Assembly: GCF_014844055.1 (NCBI RefSeq)
Contig: NZ_CP062167.1
Span: 573,501-637,500 of the forward strand
DNA from: Aureimonas sp. OT7
GTDB lineage: Bacteria; Pseudomonadota; Alphaproteobacteria; Rhizobiales; Rhizobiaceae
Direction: 5' to 3'
DNA length: 64,000 nucleotides
The notes beneath the pieces were generated by a model. That model worked only from the letters and a program-made list of their open reading frames with translations. It searched no databases and was not told where the DNA came from. Both the position numbers and the translations under genes were made by a program. Shown here one piece after another: positions 53,989 to 62,404 of this stretch (positions within the stretch are counted from its first letter, which is position 1; each line of letters starts with the position of its first letter).

Positions 53989-54213
53989 ATGATGGCGATC
54001 GTTGAGGTAAAGACCGAGATCACGGGCAATGTCTGGAAGGTTCTCGTCGCCGTGGGCGCGACGGTCGAGGAGGACGAGCCGATCCTTATTCTGGAGTCGA
54101 TGAAGATGGAGATTCCCGTCGCGGCATCGGAGGGCGGCACTGTCCGCGATATCCTCGTCGCCGAAGGTGACACGGTGACAGAGGGCACTGTGGTCGCAAG
54201 GATCGAGGCGTGA
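53989..54213 (+). CDS. Biotin carboxyl carrier protein (standalone)
   Basis: A 74-residue single biotinyl domain. The biotinylation site is Lys39 in ESMKMEIPV. At this length it is the isolated carrier domain rather than one fused to the carboxylase as in many acyl-CoA carboxylases. GGGAGG lies 5 nt before ATG 53989 (ATG 53992 is adjacent). The biotin carboxylase gene follows 3 nt after its stop, and the matching carboxyltransferase is at 58815 on the other strand. It shuttles carboxyl groups between the two. Confidence 0.95.
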   Translation: MMAIVEVKTEITGNVWKVLVAVGATVEEDEPILILESMKMEIPVAASEGGTVRDILVAEGDTVTEGTVVARIEA

Positions 54214-54216
54214 ACG

Positions 54217-55587
54217 ATGAAGACGATCAAGAAACTTCTCGTCGCCAATCGCGGTGAGATCGCCTTGCGCGTGTTTCGCACCTGCCGGCGTTTGGGAATT
54301 GCCAGCGTTGCGGTCTTTTCTGAAGCGGACGATGCTGCAGCCCACGTGTTGGGCGCGGACGAGGCCGTTCCCGTCGGTCCGCCATCCGCGCGCGACAGTT
54401 ACCTGCGGTGCGATAAGATCATCGACGCTGCCCTCGAACGGGGGGCGGACGCGATCCACCCTGGTTATGGCTTCCTTTCCGAGAATGCCGATTTTGCAGA
54501 TGCAGTCGCCGCGGCGGGCCTTGTTTGGGTCGGACCAGACCCTGACACCATCCGCGCCATGGGCGACAAGCAGCGCGCCAGGGACATCGCCGTTCGTGCT
54601 GCGGTCCCTGTCGTGCCAGGGTCGCGGCGGTTCGATCCCGGCGACAGTTCCGGCCTCGAAGAGGCGGCGGCGGCTGTCGGATTTCCGCTGCTGGTCAAAG
54701 CAGCGGGGGGCGGTGGCGGCATCGGGATGAAGCGTCTGGAAACGCCTGACGGGCTGGCGAAGGTCGTGGCGGCAACCCAGTCGATGGCGGCAAAGAGTTT
54801 CGGCAATGGGGCGGTGTTCCTGGAGCGTTTCGTGCCGAAGGCGCGGCATATCGAAATCCAGGTCTTCGGCTTCGGCAACGGAGAGGCGGTCCATCTGTTC
54901 GAACGCGACTGCTCTTTGCAGCGGCGCTTCCAGAAGGTGATCGAGGAAAGCCCAGCCCCGGGCCTGCCCGAAACGGTGCGCCGGCAGATGGCGCAGGCCG
55001 CGGTGGATCTGTGCAGGGCAACGCGATACCGGGGCGCGGGCACGGTTGAGTTCATCGTGGATTCGGCGACGTTCGAATTCTTTTTTCTGGAGATGAACAC
55101 CCGAATTCAGGTCGAGCATCCAGTCACCGAGATGGTCACCGGGGTCGACCTGGTCGCATGGCAGATCGAACTGGCGCAAGGAACCCTCGCGCCCATGCAG
55201 CAAAGCGCCATCCAGGTCCGGGGGCATGCGATCGAATGCCGCCTCTATGCCGAAAACCCGGAGCGTATGTTCATGCCGTCTCCGGGCCCCCTGACGCTGT
55301 TTCGGCTGCCGCAGGAAGGCACGTTCCTGCGCGTCGATACCGGCTATCGCGAGGGCGACACGGTCACGCCCTTCTACGACCCGATGATCGCGAAGATCAT
55401 CGTATGGGGCGAGACACGGGAATCCGCGCGCAATGCAGCCGTGGCCGCAATGCGATCGACGGAAGTCCAGGGCATTCGAACGAACAGGGATTTCCTGATC
55501 GCCTGCCTGTCCGACCAGGATTTTTCCGCGGGCGACGTCCATACAGGCTTCATCGAGAGTGCGAAGGATCGTCTGCTGGCGGCCTGA
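54217..55587 (+). CDS. Biotin carboxylase subunit of acyl-CoA carboxylase
   Basis: A 456-residue biotin carboxylase with ATP-grasp domain. The sequence shows the N-terminal LVANRGEIALRVFRTCRRLGI, HPGYGFLSENADFADA, the glycine-rich loop VKAAGGGGGIGMK, ERDCSLQRRFQKVIEE and the catalytic MNTRIQVEHPVTEMVTGVDLVAWQ. The length is that of a standalone BC such as AccC. It forms the ATP-dependent half of a carboxylase with the carrier protein just upstream and the carboxyltransferase at 58815. Because the organism must have housekeeping acetyl-CoA carboxylase, this is a catabolic paralogue. Confidence 0.96.
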   Translation: MKTIKKLLVANRGEIALRVFRTCRRLGIASVAVFSEADDAAAHVLGADEAVPVGPPSARDSYLRCDKIIDAALERGADAIHPGYGFLSENADFADAVAAAGLVWVGPDPDTIRAMGDKQRARDIAVRAAVPVVPGSRRFDPGDSSGLEEAAAAVGFPLLVKAAGGGGGIGMKRLETPDGLAKVVAATQSMAAKSFGNGAVFLERFVPKARHIEIQVFGFGNGEAVHLFERDCSLQRRFQKVIEESPAPGLPETVRRQMAQAAVDLCRATRYRGAGTVEFIVDSATFEFFFLEMNTRIQVEHPVTEMVTGVDLVAWQIELAQGTLAPMQQSAIQVRGHAIECRLYAENPERMFMPSPGPLTLFRLPQEGTFLRVDTGYREGDTVTPFYDPMIAKIIVWGETRESARNAAVAAMRSTEVQGIRTNRDFLIACLSDQDFSAGDVHTGFIESAKDRLLAA

Positions 55588-55643
55588 TCGACGAGGTCTT
55601 ATATCAAGCTCCCGGGAGCCGCTTGCCGTATTTGGAGCGGCTG

Positions 55644-55667
55644 CCCCGACCTGTTAGACTGTCGGGG
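55644..55667. terminator. Hairpin after the biotin carboxylase gene
   Basis: CCCCGAC (55644-55650) and GTCGGGG (55661-55667) form a perfect 7-bp stem with a 10-nt loop, between the carboxylase stop and the TrmB-like start. No T-run follows, so it may be a weak terminator or a translational element near the TTG start. Confidence 0.35.
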
Positions 55668-55684
55668 AGATTAGGAGACCAGAA

Positions 55685-56608
55685 TTGGCCGGCAAACTTG
55701 CAGTAACACAGGGTCCGGGAAGCGAACTGGTGGCGGATCTAAAGCGGCTTGGGTTCACGGAATACGAGGCCCGCGTCTACGTACAACTTCTGCGACAAAA
55801 CCCTGCCACCGCCTACGAAGTATCGAAGAACTCGAACGTTCCGCGTCCGAACACTTATCATGCGCTGGATGCGCTGACGCAGCGCGGCGCCGTGTTGCCG
55901 ATAAGTGAGAGCCCGGTTCGCTACGCTCCCGCCGATCCACAGGAACTGTTCGAGACCATCTCGCGTCAGACACGTTCTCTTTGCTCAACCATCGCCGACC
56001 GTCTGGCCGCCCTGACACCGGCAAGAAACGACCAGCATGTCTGGACCCTGCAGGGAGACGAGGCCGTTCACGACCGGATCGAGGCGTTGATTGCCGACGC
56101 GCGTAAGACTTTGTGGATCAAGGCGGCCGACGACGTCTTGCGTCGCCATACCAATGCCCTTCGCATGGCGGCCGAGCGCGGTGTCGAAACGCTGATCGTG
56201 CTGTTCGGATCCGATCCTGAAGAATTCCGCTTTACCGAGAATTGCCGGGTATACATCCACGAAAGCAACGGCGTGCGCATGGGCACGGCCGACAATCTGT
56301 TTACACTCGCTGTCGACCAGGAAGAGATGTTGACGGCAACGATGGACGGCGATGTCGTGGCGGCCACCACGCGAAATCGGCCGGTGGTCACCATGGCGGG
56401 CTCCCTGATCCGCCACGATTACTACATGGCGGAGATATTCTCCGCCCTTGGGCCGCAGATAGACGAGACCTTCGGACCGTATCTGCGTGACCTGCGCCTC
56501 GCTTACTTTTCCGATGAGCAGAAAGCGTCCTTCCTGCGGCGTACGGGCCTCGATGGATCGCCGCCGGCCCCGGCGAAGCGACCCAATCTTGTGGGAGGGC
56601 TCTCTTAG
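55685..56608 (+). CDS. TrmB-family transcriptional regulator
   Basis: A 307-residue regulator. The N-terminal winged helix-turn-helix of the TrmB/sugar-specific type is clear (LKRLGFTEYEARVYVQLLRQNPATAYEVSKNSNVPRPNTYHALDALTQRGAV, then SPVRYAPADPQEL), followed by a PLD-like effector domain (about 110-280: VHDRIEALIADARKTLWIKA). No ATG starts the domain; TTG 55685 with AGGAG 6 nt upstream is best. It lies between the carboxylase genes and converges by 4 nt on the acyl-CoA synthetase gene. As the only regulator in the region it is the natural candidate to bind the repeated operator sites. Confidence 0.88.
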   Translation: MAGKLAVTQGPGSELVADLKRLGFTEYEARVYVQLLRQNPATAYEVSKNSNVPRPNTYHALDALTQRGAVLPISESPVRYAPADPQELFETISRQTRSLCSTIADRLAALTPARNDQHVWTLQGDEAVHDRIEALIADARKTLWIKAADDVLRRHTNALRMAAERGVETLIVLFGSDPEEFRFTENCRVYIHESNGVRMGTADNLFTLAVDQEEMLTATMDGDVVAATTRNRPVVTMAGSLIRHDYYMAEIFSALGPQIDETFGPYLRDLRLAYFSDEQKASFLRRTGLDGSPPAPAKRPNLVGGLS

Positions 56609-58803
56609 GCCAATCGACGGGCGGCCATCCGCCGCTCCAGATGGCGAATTCCGGCCAGCGCCTGCGCCATCGCCGGTATCTCGTCGAAAACCGGGACATT
56701 CACTTTGTAGGCCTTTTCGCGGTAGTGCCGTCGCCGCTCGTCCAGCTCGGCTGATCCATCGGTGCGCAGGGCCAGGGCGAAGTGCGCCTGGTTCTGCCAT
56801 TTGCGCTGGGTCTGCTCGATCACCGTGAAGAGATTGTCTATCGGATCCACGCTGCCACGGCCGACAAATGCAGCCAGGTTCAGATGCATGGCCACCGCGT
56901 CCGGCTTTGCGTGGGCATAGACGAGGTCCAGGATTTCGCCGGCAATCCAACCGTCCTTTTCCTGCAGGGTCCGCACGGGTGTGTCGATTGGATTGGCCAC
57001 GCTCGACCCAGGCGGAAGCGCCAGGGCGTCCAGAGGAGCGCGTGCGGCCGGACCGAACGGAGAGACGTCCAGGCCGACGGCGGCGAATGCGTCCGTGCCG
57101 AGGACGCTGGAGCCACCGCCATTGCCGAACAGTGTGACGCTTTTCGTCGGGTGATCCGCATGGAGCTCACAGTGCTGCAGCATGAGCAGCGTATCGATAA
57201 AGGCGTCCACGGTGGAAACCAGCAATATGGGCGCCTGGTTTTGCAACGCCTCGAAGGCCGTGTCGTTGCCTGCGAGCGCACCGGTATGGGAGGCGGCGGC
57301 GAGCCGACCCTGGGCGGACCGACCGCCCTTGAGGATAACGACCGGTTTGGTCGCCTTTGCCGAGCGCATCAACTCGAAGAAGGATCGCCCTTCCTTGATG
57401 TCTTCCAGATAGAGCCCGATGGCCCTGGTTTTGGGATCGTCGAGATAATATTCGACCAGTTCGTGCGGCTTGACATCGACACTGTTTCCGATGGTGACGA
57501 GGCCGCTGAAACGCAGGCCACGCCACTGGCCTCTCTTGATAATATCGGTCGACAGTCCGCCCGATTGGGATACGACGCCGATGCAACCCGTATCGCGCGT
57601 TGCATCGGACGGAAATGTCAGGCCTCCGCGCGGCGAGTATGTACCAAGGCAATTGGGACCCAGCACCCGGACGCCGCCTTGCCGCGCCTTGACGAGAAGT
57701 TCGTTTTCCAGTTCCCGGCCTTCGTCGATCTCACCGAAGCCGGACGAAATGACCTGGGCGATCCTGCAGTTTCCTTCGGCCGCCAGCAACGCGTCGGGAA
57801 TACGCCCCGCTCCGATCGCGACATAGGCATAGTCGACGGGACGCGGGGTTTGTCCAAGGGAAGGATAGGCCGCCAAGCCCTCGATCTGCTCGGCGTGCGG
57901 GTGGATCGGATAAATCTCGCCGCTGAAGCCGAACGCCTTCATGCGCCGTATGAATGTGTTGGCTATGGCGACATCCTTGGTGGACGCGCCAAGGACAGCC
58001 ACTGTCGCCGGTTCGAAGAGAGGCCGAAACTCCTCGCTCGGCGTTCCCCTGAGAGACGTGCCGGTCCTTGGCGGTTCCGCCTTGGATGGATCGGTCAGGA
58101 TGACGCGGGCATCGACCGCTACCGCGTCGGATGGCGATGCGATCAGCGGGTTTATATCCAGTTCCAGTATGTCGTCCCGCTGCGTCAGCAGTCCGTCCTC
58201 GCCGCCGATACGCAGCATGGCCGCGACGATCGCGTCGATATCCACGGCCTGACGTCCGCGAGCGCCGGTCAGAAGAGCGGCACCCTTGAGGCTGGCGAGC
58301 ATGTCCAACGCCTCGGTTCTGGTGATGGGGCAAAGGCGAAAGACCGCGTCCTGAATGATTTCCACGAAGATGCCGCCGATGCCCACCATGACCATCGGTC
58401 CGAATTGAGCATCCCGTAGTCCGCCGACGACCAGCTCCAACCCCGGCTGGACCATCTCCTCGATCAGCCAGCCTTCTACGCGCGCGGCAGCGATGGCTTC
58501 CTTGCGCGACATATCGGCGATTGCGGCAGCGACCGCGTCCGCATCCCGAAGGTCGAGTGCTACGCCGCCCGCATCGGATTTATGCAGGATATCCGGTGAG
58601 ACGACCTTGACGACGAAGGGCCCGGATTTTCCGGCCAATGCTTCCTTCGCTTTCGCCGCATCGTCCACGACCAGCGACAGGGGTGTTCGTACACCGTAGT
58701 CGTTAAGCAGGGATTTGCCGTCCGCTTCACTCAGGAAGTTGCGGTTCTGCGCCCGTGCCATCGAGATGAGATAATCGGCGCCGCGCCGTTCGTGCGTGTT
58801 CAT
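56605..58803 (-). CDS. ADP-forming acyl-CoA synthetase (acetate--CoA ligase family), permuted domains
   Basis: A 732-residue NDP-forming acid-CoA ligase. The ATP-grasp domain is N-terminal (about 1-230: SDAGGVALDLRD, GIGGIFVEIIQDAVFRLCP), followed by the CoA-binding Rossmann domain (about 260-390) and the ligase domain (about 400-560), which carries the phosphohistidine loop AAASHTGALAGNDT with His in SHTG. Acetate--CoA ligases such as ACD usually have the ATP-grasp last or on a separate subunit, so the order here is the permuted one also seen in pimeloyl-CoA synthetase-like proteins. It would activate the imported carboxylate. It is the third gene of the operon starting at 61440. Confidence 0.92.
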   Translation of the reverse strand: MNTHERRGADYLISMARAQNRNFLSEADGKSLLNDYGVRTPLSLVVDDAAKAKEALAGKSGPFVVKVVSPDILHKSDAGGVALDLRDADAVAAAIADMSRKEAIAAARVEGWLIEEMVQPGLELVVGGLRDAQFGPMVMVGIGGIFVEIIQDAVFRLCPITRTEALDMLASLKGAALLTGARGRQAVDIDAIVAAMLRIGGEDGLLTQRDDILELDINPLIASPSDAVAVDARVILTDPSKAEPPRTGTSLRGTPSEEFRPLFEPATVAVLGASTKDVAIANTFIRRMKAFGFSGEIYPIHPHAEQIEGLAAYPSLGQTPRPVDYAYVAIGAGRIPDALLAAEGNCRIAQVISSGFGEIDEGRELENELLVKARQGGVRVLGPNCLGTYSPRGGLTFPSDATRDTGCIGVVSQSGGLSTDIIKRGQWRGLRFSGLVTIGNSVDVKPHELVEYYLDDPKTRAIGLYLEDIKEGRSFFELMRSAKATKPVVILKGGRSAQGRLAAASHTGALAGNDTAFEALQNQAPILLVSTVDAFIDTLLMLQHCELHADHPTKSVTLFGNGGGSSVLGTDAFAAVGLDVSPFGPAARAPLDALALPPGSSVANPIDTPVRTLQEKDGWIAGEILDLVYAHAKPDAVAMHLNLAAFVGRGSVDPIDNLFTVIEQTQRKWQNQAHFALALRTDGSAELDERRRHYREKAYKVNVPVFDEIPAMAQALAGIRHLERRMAARRLA

Positions 58804-58814
58804 CCGAATACCTC

Positions 58815-60350
58815 TCAGTAGCTCGTGGGCCAGGTGCGCATCAGGTGTTGTCCGATGCCGTTCGAGCGCCTGCGGCGCTGGATATCCAGCATGCGGACGA
58901 GATAGGATCGCGTCTCCTGCGGTTTGATAACGTCATGGGCAGAGAAGATCCGCGCCATGTCCCAGATCTCCAGGTTCTTCTGGATATGGGCGAGTGCTTC
59001 CTCGAAGCCCTCATCATCCTTGGTCTTGTTATGGACGATGGACGTCGCGAAGACCGGATCCATGAAGGAAACCTCGGCCATCGGCCAGGCGATCATCGCG
59101 TCATTATGGGCGCCGCCTCCCATAGCGACATAGGCGCGGCCATAAGCCTTCCGGCAGATAACGGTGACCTGCGGTACCGTCGTCATGCAGGTCGCATTCA
59201 TGAAATTCATGATGTGGCCGGGCGCTCCGCGGCGCTCCGCATCGGTGCCGACGACGAAGCCTGGCGTATCCATAAGGCGGATAATCGGGATGTTGAAACT
59301 GTCGCACAGCACCGTAAATTCGATGATCTTCCGGCAGGCTTCAGCTGAAAGAGCACCGCCGCCGACCTGGGGATTGTTCGCGATGATCCCCACGACCTTG
59401 CCGTCGAGACGGGCAAGCCCAACCGTTGCCGACTTTCCGAAACGCGGCTTCATCTCGAAGTAGCTTCCGCGGTCGAAGATCACCCGGATGATCTTCTTCA
59501 TATCGTAGACCTGTGTCCGCTTTTCCGGAATGAGATCCAGAATGCTGTCCTGGTCCTCGCCGGAGCCTTCCGCAACGGCGCTGTCCGGCGGTAGTTCGCC
59601 ATTGTGCGACGGCATGTACGATAGAAAGCTTCGAATGGCCGCCATGGCCTCTTCGTCCGTGTCGACGAACTGGTCGATGAGGCCCGTCTGTTCCGCGTGG
59701 AGGCGCCAGCCGCCAAGTTCCTCAAGGTCGACCTTTTCGCCGATGGCCATCGATACCAGACGCGGGCTGGAAACCGACATGATCGACCCCTTGCGCATGA
59801 CGGTGAAGTCGGAGCAACAGCACATCCATGCAGAAGAGCCGAACGACGTGTCGAGCGCGGCCGCAGCCCAAGGCGTTTCCCGCATGCGCTTGAACTGCGT
59901 CGTATCGTTGCCGAGCAACTGGCCCATGCCCTTGGAGCCCATGGCATCGGGCAGGCGCGCACCGGTCGATTCCCCGATATGCACGAAGGGCATGCCGCGT
60001 TCGACACATGTCTTGCGGATATATCCCATCTTCTTGGAATTGGTCGTGCTGGTCGAAGCGCCCTTGGTGGTGAAATCGTTCACCACCACCCCGACATCGC
60101 GACCGTTTATCCTGGCAAATCCCGTCAGCTTGCCGTCGCGCGGGGTGCTTGCGATATCTGTCTCGTAGACGGCCGACGCACCAAGCAAACCCATTTCGAA
60201 GAACGTGTTCTCATCGACAAGCGCGTCGAGGCGTTCCATCGCATTGAGTTGTCCGCGCTCCCGCCGTTTGGCAAGCTTGGCCTCGCCACCCATCGCTTGC
60301 GCCTTGTCGCGTCTTTGATCGAGTTCTGCCATCAAGGCTTCATGGGCCAT
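58815..60350 (-). CDS. Acyl-CoA carboxylase carboxyltransferase (beta) subunit
   Basis: A 511-residue crotonase-fold carboxyltransferase, both CT halves fused as in propionyl-, methylcrotonyl- and geranyl-CoA carboxylases. It has RERGQLNAMERLDALVDENTFFEMG at the N-terminus, the oxyanion Gly regions GESTGARLPDAMGSKGMG and NNPQVGGGALSAEACRKIIEF, and the C-terminal TRSYLVRMLDIQRRRR. The biotin carboxylase and carrier are encoded at 53989-55587 on the opposite strand, so the holoenzyme is split over two units sharing one regulon. Which acyl-CoA it carboxylates cannot be told from sequence. Confidence 0.95.
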   Translation of the reverse strand: MAHEALMAELDQRRDKAQAMGGEAKLAKRRERGQLNAMERLDALVDENTFFEMGLLGASAVYETDIASTPRDGKLTGFARINGRDVGVVVNDFTTKGASTSTTNSKKMGYIRKTCVERGMPFVHIGESTGARLPDAMGSKGMGQLLGNDTTQFKRMRETPWAAAALDTSFGSSAWMCCCSDFTVMRKGSIMSVSSPRLVSMAIGEKVDLEELGGWRLHAEQTGLIDQFVDTDEEAMAAIRSFLSYMPSHNGELPPDSAVAEGSGEDQDSILDLIPEKRTQVYDMKKIIRVIFDRGSYFEMKPRFGKSATVGLARLDGKVVGIIANNPQVGGGALSAEACRKIIEFTVLCDSFNIPIIRLMDTPGFVVGTDAERRGAPGHIMNFMNATCMTTVPQVTVICRKAYGRAYVAMGGGAHNDAMIAWPMAEVSFMDPVFATSIVHNKTKDDEGFEEALAHIQKNLEIWDMARIFSAHDVIKPQETRSYLVRMLDIQRRRRSNGIGQHLMRTWPTSY

Positions 60351-60366
60351 TGCGTTTCCTCCAGTA

Positions 60367-61440
60367 TCAGGCTTGAAAAACGGCTTTCTCGAGCGTTGCC
60401 TGCTCGATCTTTTGTTCGTCGAGTTCGGGCCGGTATCCCGGTGGCAAGCGAATTTCGCCGGCTTCGAATGGCATCGGATTTCGGAGAAGGCGTTCCTTCG
60501 GTTTCAGGAAACCGTTGAACTCGCCGGCATTGGTGATCTCGCCGCGAGCCGCGCAGGCTTCCAGCCAGTTGTGCAACTCGCTGCCGAGGCCATCGCCCAG
60601 GACCGGTTCCATGCCGTTCTCCCGCACCGCCCGCAGTCCGGCAATCAAACGGTCGACCCCGCCAAAGCGTTTGAGCTTGAGCTTGCAGAAGCCAACGTTC
60701 CGGATGTCGCCGGCACGTCGGATGTCGGCGAGCGTACAGATCGGCTCATCCAGCATAAGAGGAACCGGAGATGCCTCGGCAACCGCCGTGTTGGCCTCCC
60801 AGTCATCGGCATCGCAGGGTTGCTCGAAGAGTTCGATGCCTTCCGGATCCAGTCCCGAGGCGAAGGCCACCGCATCCTCCCGGTTATAGGCACGGTTGGC
60901 ATCCAAGCGCAGCGTTGCACGCCCGGCGACGGCCTTGCGGATCATCTCGACACGAAGCAGATCGGCGGCGACATCCTTGCCGACCTTGACCTTGAAGGTG
61001 GCGAAGCCGCGGGCGATCCCGCTCTCCATCTCCTGCTCGATACCAGCGGCATCCAACGCGTTGACGGGTGCAAGGAGAGGAAGCGCCACGTCGTCGTCGA
61101 TTTGGAGATGAGGGTTGTCTTCCAGAATCTCGATGGCCGTGACCAAAGCGGTGGTTGCCACCTTGCTTGTCTCGAAACGGTCGAGGATCTCGGCTTTCGC
61201 TTCCTGGGCAGGCCGGCCGATCGCCGCTTTCGCCCGGTCCTGCAAAAAGCGCCAGGCGCCGTCGCGGCTTTCAGCGCTGGAGCCCGGCGACACATGAGCG
61301 TCGGAGACCGAACGGCGGCCGTCTTTATCCTCGATCTCCACCATGAATGGCTCGAAGGTCTCGAATGTTCGGTAGGCCAGCCGGTATGGCCGCGTCAGGG
61401 GAAGGTCCAGCCGCCTCAGGACCATTCGGCGAATAATCAT
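60367..61440 (-). CDS. Enolase-superfamily enzyme (mandelate racemase/muconate cycloisomerase group)
   Basis: A 357-residue TIM-barrel protein of the enolase superfamily. Catalytic Lys are at K150-x-K152 in FATFKVKVG and in CKLKLKR (about 253-255). Metal ligands are Asp180 (LRLDANRAY), Glu206 (ELFEQPCD) and Asp231 (MLDEPIC). The KxK plus second Lys arrangement fits the muconate-lactonising/MLE subgroup rather than enolase itself. It abstracts a proton alpha to a carboxylate. GGGAGG precedes ATG 61440 by 8 nt. It is the first gene of the operon with the carboxyltransferase and synthetase, and operator site 4 is 18 nt upstream. Confidence 0.92.
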   Translation of the reverse strand: MIIRRMVLRRLDLPLTRPYRLAYRTFETFEPFMVEIEDKDGRRSVSDAHVSPGSSAESRDGAWRFLQDRAKAAIGRPAQEAKAEILDRFETSKVATTALVTAIEILEDNPHLQIDDDVALPLLAPVNALDAAGIEQEMESGIARGFATFKVKVGKDVAADLLRVEMIRKAVAGRATLRLDANRAYNREDAVAFASGLDPEGIELFEQPCDADDWEANTAVAEASPVPLMLDEPICTLADIRRAGDIRNVGFCKLKLKRFGGVDRLIAGLRAVRENGMEPVLGDGLGSELHNWLEACAARGEITNAGEFNGFLKPKERLLRNPMPFEAGEIRLPPGYRPELDEQKIEQATLEKAVFQA

Positions 61441-61457
61441 ATCTACCTCCCGCTGAT

Positions 61458-61481
61458 CAGTTGTTGCTATTGCTACTACTA
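61458..61481. promoter_or_regulatory. Regulon operator site 4 (before the enolase-superfamily operon)
   Basis: AGTTGTTGC-TATT-GCTACTACTA, matching 20 of 24 positions of the site at 53901. It overlaps the likely start region of the minus-strand operon, 18 nt before the enolase-superfamily ATG, and sits just after the CitE-like stop. Confidence 0.63.
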
Positions 61482-61517
61482 ATGAGACAGGTGAACAAGG
61501 CGTATTCCGGTTTCCCG

Positions 61518-62348
61518 TTATCGGCGGGAAAGGATCCGCGTGGCCGCGGCGAGATGGAGCCTTTCGACCATCCGTCCGTCGATGTTCAATGCGTTGACCG
61601 AGGCATTCTCGGGACTGGAAAATGCAGACACCACCCGCTCGGCCCAGGCGATATCGTCGGCATCGGGAGAGAAGATGCGGTTGCAGGGTTCAATCTGCGT
61701 GGGGTGGATCAACGTCTTGCCGTCGAAGCCGAATTCGACGCCTTCTGCGCATTCCGCCTCGAAGCCTTCCCGATCATCGATGCGGTTGAAGACGGCATCG
61801 AGGATATTCAGGCCGTTGGCTCGGGCTGCTATGACGGCCATGCTGAGGGCGGACCAGATCGGGCGTCGTGAACGATCGAGCCGGCAACACATTTCCTTTG
61901 CGAGGTCGTTGGCCCCGATAATGAGGCCTGCGAGAGGCAGGTTTCTGGATTCGCCGGCAATATTGCCGATGTTCTGCACGCCGAAGCATGTCTCGATCAT
62001 TGCCCAGATCGGACGATCAGGCAGGTGTCGGGCGACAGTACGAAGGTCGTCAGCGCCGTTAACCTTCGGTACGACCACCGGTGCGGTCGTCTGACGAAGG
62101 GCCAGCACGTCCTGTTCGAACTCCGCGCTGTCTATGGCGTTAATCCGAATGTGCGCTTCGCCGCCCCTTTCCGAAATCGACCTGTATGCGGCGACAGCGT
62201 TTGTCCGGGCAAACGACTTACGATCGGGCGCTACAGCATCCTCAAGGTCCAGAATGACGATGTCGCATGCCAGAGATCCGATTTTAGTTATCGCGCGTTC
62301 GTTAGAAGCGGGAACATACAGAGCGCTGCGTCTTGCCTTGCCGGTCAT
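61518..62348 (-). CDS. CitE-like CoA-ester lyase (HpcH/HpaI aldolase/citrate lyase family)
   Basis: A 276-residue TIM-barrel lyase of the HpcH/HpaI/CitE family. The sequence shows SALYVPASNERAI at the start, the metal/CoA region VILDLEDAVAPDRK (Glu36, Asp37), Arg68 in HIRIN, Glu119 in WAMIETCFGV and Asp148 in GANDLAKEM. This matches malyl-CoA/(S)-citramalyl-CoA lyase-like enzymes that split a hydroxyacyl-CoA into acetyl-CoA (or propionyl-CoA) and an oxo acid. ATG 62348 (GGAGG 7 nt upstream) fits the domain start. Site 5 (62381-62404) lies 32 nt before it. Confidence 0.9.
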   Translation of the reverse strand: MTGKARRSALYVPASNERAITKIGSLACDIVILDLEDAVAPDRKSFARTNAVAAYRSISERGGEAHIRINAIDSAEFEQDVLALRQTTAPVVVPKVNGADDLRTVARHLPDRPIWAMIETCFGVQNIGNIAGESRNLPLAGLIIGANDLAKEMCCRLDRSRRPIWSALSMAVIAARANGLNILDAVFNRIDDREGFEAECAEGVEFGFDGKTLIHPTQIEPCNRIFSPDADDIAWAERVVSAFSSPENASVNALNIDGRMVERLHLAAATRILSRR

Positions 62349-62380
62349 TCTGTCCTCCAAATCGCTCCGACTATCGTAAA

Positions 62381-62404
62381 GAGTTGTTGCCAATGCAACT
62401 CCTA
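62381..62404. promoter_or_regulatory. Regulon operator site 5 (before the CitE-like gene)
   Basis: GAGTTGTTGC-CAAT-GCAACTCCTA, matching 19 of 24 positions of the site at 53901, with inner dyad GTTGC/GCAAC perfect. It lies 32 nt before the CitE-like ATG on the minus strand. Confidence 0.6.
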
